From: Anarhynchus alexandrinus
Taxonomy: Eukaryota; Chordata; Aves; Charadriiformes; Charadriidae
Assembly (NCBI GenBank): GCA_008711295.1
Contig: VUYV01000003.1
Coordinates: forward strand, 2,246,542 to 2,310,541
Direction of reading: 5' to 3'
DNA length: 64,000 nt
The position numbers were made by a program, and so were the translations under genes. The notes beneath the pieces are model-generated. The model did not search any database and was not told where the DNA came from. It was given only the letters and a program-made list of their open reading frames with translations. Shown here piece after piece: positions 49,600 to 60,520 of the stretch (the stretch's first letter is position 1; each line of letters starts with the position of its first letter).

Positions 49600-50755
49600 A
49601 GGGTACACAATTCAGCTGTAACAACACTCCTAATGCAGCCCAGGACACTATTAGCCTTCTTTGTTTCACTTTGTGCCCACCAGAACTCCCATGTCCTTTT
49701 CTGTCAAGCTGCTTTCCACCTGGTCTGCTGCCTTCATACGCCGGTGCCTGCGTTTATTCCTCCCAGGTGCAGGACTTTGCACTTTGTTCAAGTTCATAAG
49801 GTTCCTGGCAGCCCATTTCTCCAGCCTGTCCCAATCCCTCTGGATGGCAGTACGACCCTCTGGCCTGTCAGCCACTCCTCCCAGATTTGTGTCATCTGCA
49901 AACTTGCTGGGGCTACACTCTGCCCCATCATGCAGAACATCAATGAAAATGTTAAGCAGGACTGGACCCAGTGTTGACCCCTGGGGTACATCGCTAGTTA
50001 CTGGACTCCAACTAGACTTCATGCCACTGACCACCACGCTCTGGGCCCAGCTGTTGTGCCAGGTTTCAGTCCACTTCATTGTTCATCCAATCAACACTCA
50101 GTTTCTCTATGAGGATCTTATGGAAGACAGTATCAAAAGCCTTGCTGAAGCCTCAGTAGCCTTGTTGACATCCACTGCTCTACCCTCACCTACCAAGACA
50201 GTCATTTCCTCATAGAAGGTTATCAGTTTGGTCAAACATAACTGCCCATCAGGGCCCATGGGCTTATGTATGTCCAGTTTGCTTAAGTATTGCCTGACCT
50301 GATCCTCTTCCACCATGGGTACATCTTCCTTGCTCCAGTCTTTCCCCCATCTCTGGGGCCTGAGATTCCTGAAGGCTGGTCTTGCCAGTAAAGACTAAGA
50401 AGGTGGCATTCAGAACCTCGGCCTTTTCCATGTGCCATGTCACCAGATCCCCTGCCACATCCAGCAGTGGGCTTGCATTTTCCCTAGTCTTCCTTTTGTC
50501 ACCTATGTTGATATAGAAGCCCTTCTTGTCTTTTGAAATCCCTGGCCAGATTCAATACCATTTTGGCTTTGTCTCTCCTAACAGCATCTCTGCGGGCTCA
50601 AACAGTGCCTCTATATTCCTCCCAGATCACCTGTCCCTGCTTCCAACTTCTGTATGCTTCCTTTTTGTGTTTGAGTTTGTCCAGCAGCTCCTTGTTCATC
50701 CATGCAGCGCTCCTGGCATTTTTGCCTGACCTTATGTTTGCAGGGATGGACTGAC
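49600..50755 (-). mobile_element. CR1 LINE body lacking its 3' end, minus strand
   Basis: About 1.15 kb of minus-strand CR1 from the linker upstream of the reverse transcriptase (the reverse complement of TCCTTGTTCATCCATGCAGC encodes the 'WMNKELL' region) through the palm domain to just past the 'GVLV' block. Conserved residues include 'SDVPQGSTLGP' and an intact FADDTNLGG. Similarity ends near 49600, well before the ORF2 stop, and no 3' untranslated region or octamer end follows. Because CR1 inserts from its 3' end, this loss implies a later deletion or rearrangement. Stops and frameshifts interrupt ORF2. Confidence 0.94.
49666..50079 (-). pseudogene. CR1 ORF2 reverse transcriptase palm fragment
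   Basis: A 137-codon open frame covering the reverse transcriptase palm. Residues 29-43 carry the VPQGSTLGP-type block, residues 43-50 the 'NIFIDVLH' block, and residues 60-63 the catalytic FADD with both metal-binding aspartates intact. The C-terminal part reaches 'KDMGVLV'. It is separated from upstream CR1 reading frames (50107-50316, 50264-50458) by frameshifts. The intact active site contrasts with the mutated FTHD in the 14 kb copy. Confidence 0.9.
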
Positions 50756-53059
50756 AGCAAGAAAATATAAAACTGTTAAAGTATTTATCAAATGGTTTTC
50801 TCAGCAGGGTAACCCATGGGAAACAAATTCATGAATCTATGCATGCAAAGAGTGCATTTAGTAATATTTAAGTAAAACTTGTAGGAAATCAACACAGGCA
50901 GGAGGTAGACTCTATAATGACAGTACTGTTCTTGTTTTATTCTGAAGTCACTGTTAGCAAAAAAAACCCCAGCGTAGCTGCTAAACAGATTAGGGGAATA
51001 TGAAGAATCTCTGAAATAGTGTTGAAGTGTTGCCTCTTCCATCTTCCAAAAGCCTTTATTATGGTATTCCTCACTTATTTCTGAGTAGCGTTAAAAAAGA
51101 TCTCTCTGAGGACAGGTAAACTTCAACACGTTAAGCTTCAACAACTGCTGTACCACTCTTCTACCCAAACAGCTAAGAGCTTTCAGAGAGCGCATACAGG
51201 AGAAAACTTTTGCTCTTTATTAGTAATTCACCTTTGCTTAAGTGCCCAACTTACAGCTTATCAGACTGCAGGCAGTTAGTTCAATTCCGAATAAAGTAAG
51301 GCTTTATATACATTCAAGAAGTACTTAAACTAAAGCAACTGATTTAATGCTGCTGTCTGGATCATTAGTGTGCTAGCAGGGGACTCCCAAATCACCAGTT
51401 TAAGAACTGCTACTTAGTCGTTAAGGAATTTTTCAAAGTGCTGCACCAGCACTCAGGGAACTTCAAAACATAAAGAACTTGTTCTGTACCCAGTTACTTA
51501 CTGTCACTTCTCAATTACTGTCACGTTTTACATGCATTTTGCGAAAGTGCAAAAACCGCACAATGTGAGGAAGAAGTAAAACATCAAGCCTTCAGTAATC
51601 GTTAAGTACTGTAATTGCAACAATTGCAGTTACCTGGATTGTTCTCTTGTAAGCCTATTATGTGTCCGCTCCTGAGGTATATGCAATATTACAGTGAAGT
51701 AAGGAATTAGCACCTCAGCCAGACTACTAAATCTGTTTTGTGGAGGACAAAATACACATGCAAGAGGGGCACAGAATACAGCCAGTGACTGTCTTCTAGC
51801 AGAGACCATTTTTTCCAGTTCAAGATTTCCTTTCTTGGTGCCCATGTGAAATCCCACGACAAACGTAAGGAAGCCAAACAAAGTGTTATCTGTGTAAACA
51901 CATCCACACATGTTTTGTACCATGTACTCTCACACTTACACAGAAAGCATCTTGATAATTTTGCATGAAACTGTTGTGCTCTTAGCGTAAGAAGAAAATT
52001 TAGTTTATTCATTTAAGTAGGTAACATGGGTTTAGAAGACAATTTTATTACAAATTTTAAATAAAATGAAAGTATAAAAACTTGGGAAAAAGTATGACAA
52101 TAACATCACCACCACCACCACCTGCTGTACTGGACAGATTCTCTCCTATGGCTGATATCCAAAATTCCGCTTTTGCATATTCTCCATAAAATCTTTGTGC
52201 ACCCTGGAAGTTGGTCCTATCTTTTCTGAAATAAGAGCACACAACTTCCACTCACAAAAGTTCCAAATAATTCTGCAGGCATCGTGATTGTAGAGAAATA
52301 ACATATTTGGTCTCCCTTTCAATTAGCAGCCTGGGTTGTTCTAAGAGACTGCTGTTTAGGATAGCTCCTGTCTTTTTCTTCCTGTTCTCCTGGAATACCA
52401 CTAGCTGATAGGTTAGGTATTAAGCACAACTTTCTTGCTGAAGTACTTCATTTTCTGTGGAAGAATATAAAAATTATAGGCTGAGAGGTTGCTACTATTT
52501 TACTCTTTAATTTTTCATAATGGTGTAAGAACTTACTGGGGAAGAATACAGCAATACAGAGTAATTTCCACCTGCAGGGAAAAGGGGATGCTTTTCACCT
52601 TAAGGACTGAAAAGATAGCAAACAACATATGAAAACCAGTAAAATATTAGAAATCCTTCTCTCTCCCCAAGAACCTGAAAGGGAACAAAGAGTAAAATTG
52701 CAAGTATGTAGAAAATGCAAGCAAAATGTATGAAGTCGCAGTAAAATATTGTGCTCCTGTTAAAAAAAGTAAGACTAGATTCATTCTGGTTTTTCTAAGG
52801 ATGTATATCTCCCAGGCTACATTATAGTACCTCCTGTTTGTGGGTTAACTCTGCCCTTCACATACTCAGCACCATAAAGACTTGTTACAGTCAATGGCAG
52901 CTGAGTTATCTCAAAGTTCTGTTTGGTACTGAAGCAACAGAAAAGTTCTGTACAAATCTTAACCAAAAATAAATTTGAATAAATTTACCAGGTTCTTCTA
53001 ATAATACATTTCCTTGTCATTGCAGCTCCTACATTTTGTAATGTGCTTATCTTAGTAAG
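50756..53059. other. AT-rich sequence, nothing recognised
   Basis: No gene or repeat family was recognised. A short ACC trinucleotide run lies at about 52106-52122. Confidence 0.6.
52106..52122. repeat. (ACC)n microsatellite
   Basis: Five to six ACC units in tandem. Confidence 0.85.
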
Positions 53060-53782
53060 GTTTAGGCCGAATCAGCTACTGGGGATGTGAGACACCCCAG
53101 ATGGGACCGACAGATGCTCCCCCCTACCCCTCTTCAAAGGGAGAGGCAGATGAGAGAAAAAGAGACTTATGAGTGTAGAAGGAACTAAACTACTTTAATG
53201 AAATATTAATAAAATTAAAAGGAAATAATGAAATATATACAAATCTGTATCAAGCTCCCAGGATGACAATCATGTCACTGGCTGGCACTGGGGCAGTCCC
53301 AGACTGGACTCAGCGACGGACGGGAGCTGGATTCCGTATCTGCATTCAGGATCAGGACCAAAGGCAGACAAACAGAGTCCTCTTCAGACATCGGCCATTG
53401 AAGAAAGAGGGATGACCCTTTGATCCCTCAGCTTTTATACTGAGCATGAGGCAGATGGGATGGAATACCCTGTTGGTCAGTTTTGGGTCACCTGTCCTGT
53501 CCGCTCCTCCCTGCAGGTGAGAACCCCACTATGCTTCTCCGCTTCCGATCCTCCAACGGGGCAAATAACAAAGTTATCTGGCCTTGGGTGTTATAGCAAT
53601 AAGTATAAGCAAGAGCCTTTCTGCATACCATGCCTGGGCATCAGCTATAAACATGGGTCTTATCACTCTGAGAGGGAACATTGTCTGTACAATATGCTGT
53701 TAATTTCAGTAGTTAGAAGAGGCCCAGCTAAGAAGCAAAGTTACTAAACAAAATTGGTCCTGTTTTACCTCAAACCAGGACA
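53060..53782 (-). mobile_element. solo LTR of an avian endogenous retrovirus, minus strand
   Basis: About 720 bases. On the minus strand it begins TGTCCTGGTTTGAGGTAAAA, the type of start shared by a common avian LTR group. It then contains a clear TATAAAA box (53433-53439), followed by GCTGAGGGATCAAAGGG, and an ATTAAA polyadenylation-type hexamer (53194-53199). Flanking bases GTAAG (53055-53059) and TTAAG (53783-53787) match at four of five positions and may be the target-site duplication, although the 3' LTR boundary is uncertain and does not end in a clean CA. No primer-binding site or internal retroviral coding sequence adjoins, so it is interpreted as a solo LTR left by recombination between two LTRs. 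Confidence 0.82.
53433..53439 (-). promoter_or_regulatory. LTR TATA box
   Basis: TATAAAA on the minus strand, about 345 bases inside the LTR from its 5' end. That position is normal for the U3/R promoter of a retroviral LTR; the ATTAAA hexamer lies about 235 bases further on. Whether it is still active cannot be judged from sequence. Confidence 0.7.
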
Positions 53783-56700
53783 TTAAGACACTTTTTTTAT
53801 ATAATTACATTAAGTATCTGAATTTGCTCATAACATTATTAGCATTAGCACATTCAAAGAGTTTTGAAAATAGAACCTGATAAGGGTTACGTTAAAACAC
53901 ACACTTTCAGCCTCCATGAAGTATCTTAACAGATTGCGGGTGGATTAATCTGCAAAAATTTAGACCTTTAAAACATCTTCATCAGCTAGTCATTTAGACT
54001 CTCTCTAGGGTCAGTGGAGAGAAACAGACAACTCTGCAAGTTATCCTAATCTAGATGCCTGTAACAGGTCAGACAAGTTGCTTACTTCTTTCCATTGAGT
54101 ATAAAGCTATGACCAGCCTTACCAGCAAAAATGATTTTTAGGCAAATATTCTGGTCCTCATGCTAGACCCTGGAGACCTTTTTAACATGTGATGCTTAAG
54201 TTCCAGCTCTGCCTCCCAGGAACTTCAGAACAATGTTATACCTACAGTTCCGGTATTCCGTATTGCCTCACAACAGATTAAAAGTTTCCAGAACTGAATA
54301 GCTGAGACATATTCTCTCACATGTGCTGTATTGCAGCTGAAGTCAGCCTTGGAATGCAAACCACACGTAGGCAAATTACTCCAGCAATATTGCATACCTT
54401 GCCCTGCCTCTAAATGACAGAAATGCCTAGAGGTTTTCGTGAGCGCTGATCCCCCTTCCAATCTGCCTCTCTCGAGCATTATGTTCTATTATCTACTTTT
54501 TTGTGATACTCAAAGTATAATTAAAACAATGGAAAACATATCTCATTCTAAAAATCTTGCTTGCATACTTAGAAAATCTTTCAGAAGAAAAAGTAGCTCG
54601 TCAGTCCGTTATTTTTAGATGGGCTTACAAATCTGCTAAGACAAACCAATTCTACAGGCCCGTTTTCTTCAAAAAGTACTTGGTGTGCCCAATGAAAGCA
54701 CAGTAGGCTTCATGATACCAGTACATGACCAGTTATCACTAAAAACACAGCATGAGCAAGTTGTTCCACAAAGAGAAAAATATCTAAATTATTCTTCCTA
54801 CAGATTTGTGTTTGTTCCTATTTTTATGACAACGACATCAGCTCCCCGACGTCCCTATCACACCTCTACTAAACAAAAGATTGCAACATGCAGTGCCATG
54901 CATTTGTGCACTGAAAGCATAGTAAGAACAAATACGATGACTGTCTGATTAGCCACAAACAGCACGTGTGATGTTCAAGTCCTGTCCTGTCCACCCTCTC
55001 GTCAAGGGAAGACTAATGCTGCTCTCCCATTCAACTTGTTAAGCAGTTTTCACACAAATAACGTACAAACATAATGATCTTTGAGACAACTTCTGTACTT
55101 TAACTTCCACAGAAACTGGCAAACCAATTCAGAAGTCAGGAAGGAGGGACTGGCAGGTAGAAGCAGGCAGCCTCATTAAACCACATTCAGAAAAGGAAAA
55201 CAGGCCAAGAACAACCTAAGCATGTAATGAAAATACAGATGAAGAACTCATTTTATGTAGAAGTAGTAAAAAAGTCATCATAAATTAAATTGTAGGACAA
55301 TACACGCTGATAGACTATAATAGCTCTGCAGATTCTGTTCTGCCGCTCTGCCAAGACAGTGTTGATTGACTGGGCTCAGTACAGCACTGTGCATGAGAAC
55401 TAGCTACAAAATTGTTCTTTGCACTATGCTTGCCATATGTGTAGGCCTTTTGCTTAAATAAGCTATATGAGGTGTCAATTCAATTTTAGCGCACTTGAAA
55501 ACAGAATGCAAATTCAAAGCCTATGATTGCATCCATATGACCATATGGTCACAATTGCAGAATATATAGGGAGTAAATGTAATAGGTAGTCCAAAATTTT
55601 CCCAGAACTCTAGCATTAGCTTGGAAAATAATAATCCATCCCTTGAATTTTAATGTCAGTATTATTTTTATGAAATGCAAAGGCATAATACAATAAATCA
55701 ATACAATGTCCTAAGTAACAGAATGAAACCTAAAAGAACAAGTACAAATCTAAGTGTCTGTCAAAGAAAATGTAATAAACTGCAAAGCTTTAAAAAAAAA
55801 TAAAAATTAAAAAACTACTTTTCCAATTTGGAACTCATCACGATTATTCCTGTTATTTCTTAAGTCATCCATTTAAAATTTATTTTTACCCATCACCAAC
55901 TTTAGCTGAATTTTATTGCTTCATAAACATTTTTTTAAAAATGAGTTCTTTCAAATAATGGAAGATGAATGTTGTGGAACAGCATTCTCATTTTATGCTT
56001 CAATGTACAAGGTAAGAGATATATTCATTAGAAACTGAAAAGAAAAGATGGAATGGTACTTTCACTTGAATATTTTCCAAATGATTGTCTTTGTTTAAGC
56101 CAATACCAAGTGCACAGTCTTACGAGACTATGGCTTTACATGGTCTGTATTCTTCAAAAAGAAATATATCACTTTTTTATTGATTTTCTTCTCTAACAGT
56201 GTGGAGAAAGATGGACCATATATAAAAAATAAAGTTGGAAAGTTCAGTTTTTCACTAAAAATTATAAAAGAACAGAAGTATGTTAATACTATACAATATT
56301 ATGGTAATTTTTCTGGCAAAATATTACCATCACAACCTTACGTAGAACAATAAAAGCGAAACTGAAGAGTTGACTGAGCTGAAGCTCTGATTGAATTAAA
56401 ACAGAGATCTAGCAGGAAAAATCTTGATAAAAAGCACATCAGATTAAAACATGTATAAATGTAAAAATAGATTTTCAAGATATGTTAGAAAATTTAAAAA
56501 GACATTTTTCCTTCTCTTTTTAAATAAAAAATACTACTTTTGAGATCAACACAAATATTTTAGTTTACAGCAGTGAAATAAATGCTATTTAATGATCAAC
56601 TTCATTTGTAGAGTGTGTGCAAAGAACATCCCAGTCAATTCTTTAGAGTTGCCCACAATTATCAGATCTATTTCCTTAATGAGTTTATCCTGTTAATAAC

Positions 56701-57077
56701 AAATAACGATAACTACTCTTTACAAGCACTGAATAACAAATTTGTTTCAAAAACTGTCAAAATCTACTAGATGTCATTTCTATGTGATAACAGCAGTGTT
56801 ACCCTGGAGAAATAAGGCAGCTCTGCATTTTCTTCTTCCTGTTCTCTTCTTGTAAAAGGAAATCTGCTCTCTAAACCCTTTCCAACTTCTTGTCATTAGA
56901 TCAAAGGTGAAATACTGGCTTCTTTTCTTCTCTTTCCAGTTCACAGCTCTTCCAAAAGATACTCAAAGCTGTTTCCCTCCCTGGACTGATTAGTCAATTC
57001 ACTGAAAACAAACAATACTTCCTAGGTAGTCTTCTGATGCTATCATAAATAAATACAGCTTGCCAAACAATCTTAAG
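53783..57077. other. AT-rich sequence, nothing recognised
   Basis: No gene or repeat family was recognised between the solo LTR and the large CR1. Confidence 0.6.
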
Positions 57078-57525
57078 AGTCATAGAATGGACGGAGTTGG
57101 AAGGGACTTTAAAGATCATCTAGTTCCACCCCCCCTGCCATAGGCAGCGACAGCTTCCACTAGAAGAAGTAACTCAAAGTCTCATCCAAACTGGCCTTGA
57201 GCACTTCCAGGGATGGGGCATCCACAATTTCTCTGGGCAACTGGTTCAGTGTCTCACCATACTCTCAGTAAATAATTTCTTCCTAATATCTAATCTAGAT
57301 CTACCCTCTTTCAGTTTAAAACCATTACCCCTCATCCTATCACTACACTTCCTGATAGAGTCCCCCCCCATCTTTTCTTTAGGCCCCTTTTAGGTACTGG
57401 AAGGCTGCTTTAAGGTCTCCGTGGAGCCTTCTCTTCTCCAGACTGAACAACCCCAACTCTATCATCCTGGCTTCATAGAAGAGGTACTCCAGCACTCTGA
57501 TCATCTTCATGGCTCTACTCTGGTC

Positions 57526-57768
57526 TCACTCCAACAGGTCTGTGTCCTTATGTTGGGGGTTCAAGAGCTGGATGCAGTACTCCACGTACGGTCTCACCAG
57601 AGCAGAGTAGAGGGGCAGAATCACCTCCCCCGACCTGCTGGCCACCTTTCTTTTGATGTGGCCTACGATACTGTTGGCGTTCTCGGCTGCAAGCGCACAT
57701 TGCTGGGTCACATAGAGTTTCTCATCAACCAACACCCCCAAGTCCTTCTCCTCAGGGCTGCTCTCCAT
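57526..57768 (-). pseudogene. CR1 ORF2 C-terminal fragment of the large copy
   Basis: An 80-codon frame with the '[12 protein letters not shown]' block (residues about 7-18) and the '[16 protein letters not shown]' block (about 54-69) that follow the CR1 reverse transcriptase palm. It lies out of frame with the palm fragment at 57883-58071, so ORF2 is frameshifted between them. A relic. Confidence 0.88.
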
Positions 57769-57882
57769 CCATTCTCTGCCCAGCCTCTATCTGTGCTTAG
57801 GATTGCCATGACCCAGGTGCAGGACCTTGCACTTGTACTTGTTGAACTTCATAGGTTGGCATGGGCCCACCTCTCAAGCCTG

Positions 57883-58071
57883 TCAAGGTCCCTCTGGATA
57901 GCATCCCTTCCCTCCAGCATGTTGACTACCACCCAGCTTGGTGTCATCAGCAAACTTGCTGAGGACACACTCAATCCCACTGTCCATGTGGCCAACAAAG
58001 ATGTTAAAGAGCTCCGGTCCCAGTACTAACCCCTGAGGAATGCCACTTGTCACTGCTTGCCACTTGGACAT
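57883..58071 (-). pseudogene. CR1 ORF2 palm fragment with intact FADD
   Basis: A 62-codon frame carrying the '[11 protein letters not shown]' block (residues about 9-19), '[11 protein letters not shown]' (about 20-30) and the catalytic FADDTKLGG (about 40-48). Both catalytic aspartates are present. It is separated from the N-terminal reverse transcriptase fragment (58050-58664) by a frame change. Confidence 0.88.
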
Positions 58072-58664
58072 AAAGCCGATGACTGCAACACTTTGAGTGC
58101 GACCATACAGCCAATTCCATATCCAGTGAGTGATCCATCCATCAGATCAATGTCTCTCTGACTGAGAAACAAGGATGTCGTGTGGGACAGTCTCAAACAC
58201 TTTGCACAGGTCCAGACAGATGATGTCAGTTCTCTTCCCTTATCCACCAATGCTGTAACCCCATCATAGAAGGCCACCAAATTTGTCAGGCATGACTTGC
58301 CCTTGGTGAAGCCACATTGGCTGTTACCAATCACATCCTTGTTTTTCATGTGCCTTAGCAGAGTTTCCAGGAGGATCTTCTCCATGATCTTGCCAGGCAT
58401 AGAGGTGAGACTGACCAGCTTGTGGTTCCCTGGGTCTTCCATTTCTCCTTTTTTGAAAATGGGGGTTATGTTTCCCCTTTTCCAGTCAGCGGGAACTTCA
58501 CCAGACTGCCACGAATTCTCAAATATGATGGATAGTGGCTTGGCAACTTCATCTACCAGTTCCCTCAGGACCCGCAGATGTGCCTCATCAGGTCCCAAAG
58601 ACTTGTGCACTTTCAGGTTCCTTAGCTGGTCTTGAACCTGATCTTCTCCTACAATTCTCCTCAT
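58050..58664 (-). pseudogene. CR1 ORF2 N-terminal reverse transcriptase fragment (204 codons)
   Basis: A 204-codon frame representing fingers and early palm of the CR1 reverse transcriptase: '[17 protein letters not shown]' (residues about 20-36), '[16 protein letters not shown]' (about 58-73), '[19 protein letters not shown]' (about 79-97; the usual Tyr-Arg-Pro is changed to His-Lys-Leu), '[15 protein letters not shown]' (about 114-128). After residue about 148 the frame drifts out of CR1 homology because of an indel. A second relic frame (58964-59326) encodes the endonuclease/reverse transcriptase linker just upstream in the element. Confidence 0.9.
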
Positions 58665-58963
58665 TCTCCCAGTCCCTGCCTTTGCCTTCTGTGACTTTGG
58701 GTAGTGTGACTAGAGCACTTGTTGGCGAAGACCAAGGCAAAAAAGTCTTTGAATACCTCAGCCTTCTCCATATCCCAGCTGACCAGGTCTCCCATTTCCT
58801 TCTGGAGAGAGCCCACATTTTCCCTAGTCTTCCTTTGGTCACTAACATACCTGTAAAAGCTTTTCCTGTTGCCCTTGACATCCCTGGCCAGATTTAACTC
58901 TATCTGGGCTTCAGCTTTCCTAACCTGATCCCTGGCTGCTTGGACAATTTCTCTGTATTCCTC

Positions 58964-59326
58964 CTAGGCTACCTGTCCTTGCTTCCACCCTTTGTCGTCT
59001 TCCTTTTTCTGTTTGAGTTTCTCCAGGAGCTCCTTGTTCATCCATGCAGGCCTCCTGGTGTTTTTGCCTGACTTTCTCTTTGTTGGGATGCATCTCTCCT
59101 GAGCTTGGAGGAGGTGATCCTTGAATATAAGCCAGAGTTCTTGGGCCCCTCTTCCCTCCAGGGCTTTATGCCACGATACTCTACCAAGCAGATCCCTGAA
59201 GAAGCCAAAGTCTGCTCTCCTGAAGTCCAGGGTAGTGAACTTGCTGTGTGCCCTCCTTGCTACACTAATGATCTTGAACTCCATCATTTCATAGCCACTG
59301 TAGACAAGGATGCCCTTGATCTTCAC
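58964..59326 (-). pseudogene. CR1 ORF2 endonuclease-reverse transcriptase linker fragment
   Basis: A 120-codon frame containing 'DFRRADFGFFRDLLGRV' (residues about 34-50), 'IFKDHLLQAQERCIP' (about 67-81) and '[18 protein letters not shown]' (about 91-108), the linker between endonuclease and reverse transcriptase in CR1. It belongs to the large minus-strand copy. No catalytic residues are expected in this part. Confidence 0.88.
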
Positions 59327-59428
59327 AGCAGCCCCTCCTTGTTGGAGAGAACAAGGTCTAGCATAGCTCCTCTCCTCATTGGCTCCTCAGACCCTTGGAG
59401 AAGGAAGTTATCATTGACACATTTCAGG

Positions 59429-60004
59429 AATCATAGAATCATAGAATGGTTTAGGTTGGAAAGGACCTTGAGGATCATCGAGTTCCAACCCCCCTGCTAT
59501 AGGCAGGGACACCTCCCACTAGACCAGGTTGCCCAAGGCCATGTCCAGCCTGTCCTTGAACACCTCCAGGGATGGGGCCTCAACAACCTCTCTGGGCAAC
59601 CTGTTCCAGTGCCTCACCACCCTCAAAGTGAAAAACTTCTTCCTAATGTTCAATCTAAACCTGCCCTCTTCCAGTTTGAAGCCATTCCCCCTCGTCCTAT
59701 CGCTACATGCCCTAGTAAAAAGTCCTTCCCCAGCTCTCCTGTAGGCCCCCTTTAGGTACTGGAAGGCTGCAATAAGATCTCCCCGGAGCCTTCTCTTCTC
59801 CAGGCTGAACAGCCCCAACTCCTTCAGCCTCTCCTCATAGGAGAGGTGCTCCAGCCCTCGGATCATCCTCGTGGCTCTCCTCTGGACACGCTCCAGCAGG
59901 TCCATGTCCTTCTTATGTTGGGGACTCCAGAGCTGGATGCAGTACTCCAGGTGGGGTCTGACCAGAGTGGAGTAGAGGGGCAGAATCACCTCCCTCGCCC
60001 TGCT
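59429..60004 (-). mobile_element. young CR1 LINE 3' fragment nested in the larger CR1
   Basis: About 575 bases in the same orientation as its host. The 3' terminus carries two clean octamers (AATCATAGAATCATAGAATGG on the plus strand), a full 3' untranslated region and the ORF2 C-terminus through to its natural stop. It is inserted between GACACATTTCAGG and GGATTGCTTATACCCTGC of the host, which are near-neighbours in CR1 endonuclease sequence. Its ORF2 part has no internal stop, so it is among the youngest insertions here and postdates the host copy. Its 3' end is of the same type as the 27318-27533 copy. Confidence 0.95.
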
Positions 60005-60166
60005 GGATTGCTTATACCCTGCTGTGTTGTCCCTCCAACAGATATCAGGGTGGTTGAAGTTCCTCAGAAAGACCAGGGCTTGTGAATGTGAGGCTACTCC
60101 TATCTGTCTACAGATGGCCTCATCTGCTTGGTGTTCCTGGTCAGGCAACCTGTAGCAGACCCCCAC
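59519..60166 (-). pseudogene. chimeric CR1 reading frame: endonuclease fragment fused to ORF2 C-terminus
   Basis: A 215-codon open frame, the longest in the window. Residues 1 to about 54 come from the host CR1 endonuclease ('GVCYRLPDQE', 'SQALVF', 'FNHPDICWRDNTAGYKQ'); residues about 55-215 come from the nested CR1 ('[19 protein letters not shown]', 'RRATRMIRGLEHLSYEERL', 'GNGFKLEEGRFRLN', '[13 protein letters not shown]') and end at the natural ORF2 stop. The junction is by chance in frame. The endonuclease GDFN motif reads RNFN, so its aspartate is lost, and the reverse transcriptase palm is absent. No enzymatic activity is expected; it is an insertion by-product. Confidence 0.88.
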
Positions 60167-60520
60167 TGTAACATCACATGCCCCTGCCCTCCCTTTAATC
60201 CTGACCTATAAGCTCTTGGTTGTCTCTTCATCCATTCCCAGGCAGAGCTCCATGCACTACAGCTGGTCATTGACACAGAGAGCGACACCCCTCCTCGTCT
60301 GCCCTGCCTGCCCTTCCTAAAGAGCCTGTATCCTTCCATTCCAACACTCCAGTCATAGGAGCCATCCCACTATATCTCTGTGATGCAATTAAGATCATAA
60401 CCCTGCAGAGATGCACGTCTCTAACTCCTCTTATTTATTCCCTGTACTAACTACATTTATACAGAGGCATTTAAGTTGGGCCCCCAGTAAAACTGACTTA
60501 CTGGCTGGAGTGGCTGGAAT

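Larger units (their letters stand above)
57078..60520 (-). mobile_element. large CR1 LINE, minus strand, interrupted by a nested CR1
   Basis: The most complete CR1 here: about 2.87 kb of its own sequence in two blocks, 57078-59428 and 60005-60520. It runs from the endonuclease region (reverse complement of CTGCAGAGATGCACGTCTCTAACTCC, upstream end near 60520) through the endonuclease/reverse transcriptase linker ('[11 protein letters not shown]' type, encoded near 59030-59060), the reverse transcriptase and the C-terminal region to a 3' untranslated region ending at GTCATAGAATGG (57079-57090). The terminus carries only one clear ATTCTATG unit. The catalytic FADDTKLGG is intact, but ORF2 is broken by several stops and frameshifts. 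It is 5'-truncated, lacking ORF1 and the 5' region. Confidence 0.95.

Noticed and set aside
57421..58029. Plus-strand 202-codon frame, and 216- and 184-codon plus frames at 59.1 and 49.7 kb
   Set aside because: These are antisense shadows of minus-strand CR1 ORF2; the conserved reverse transcriptase motifs are only on the minus strand.
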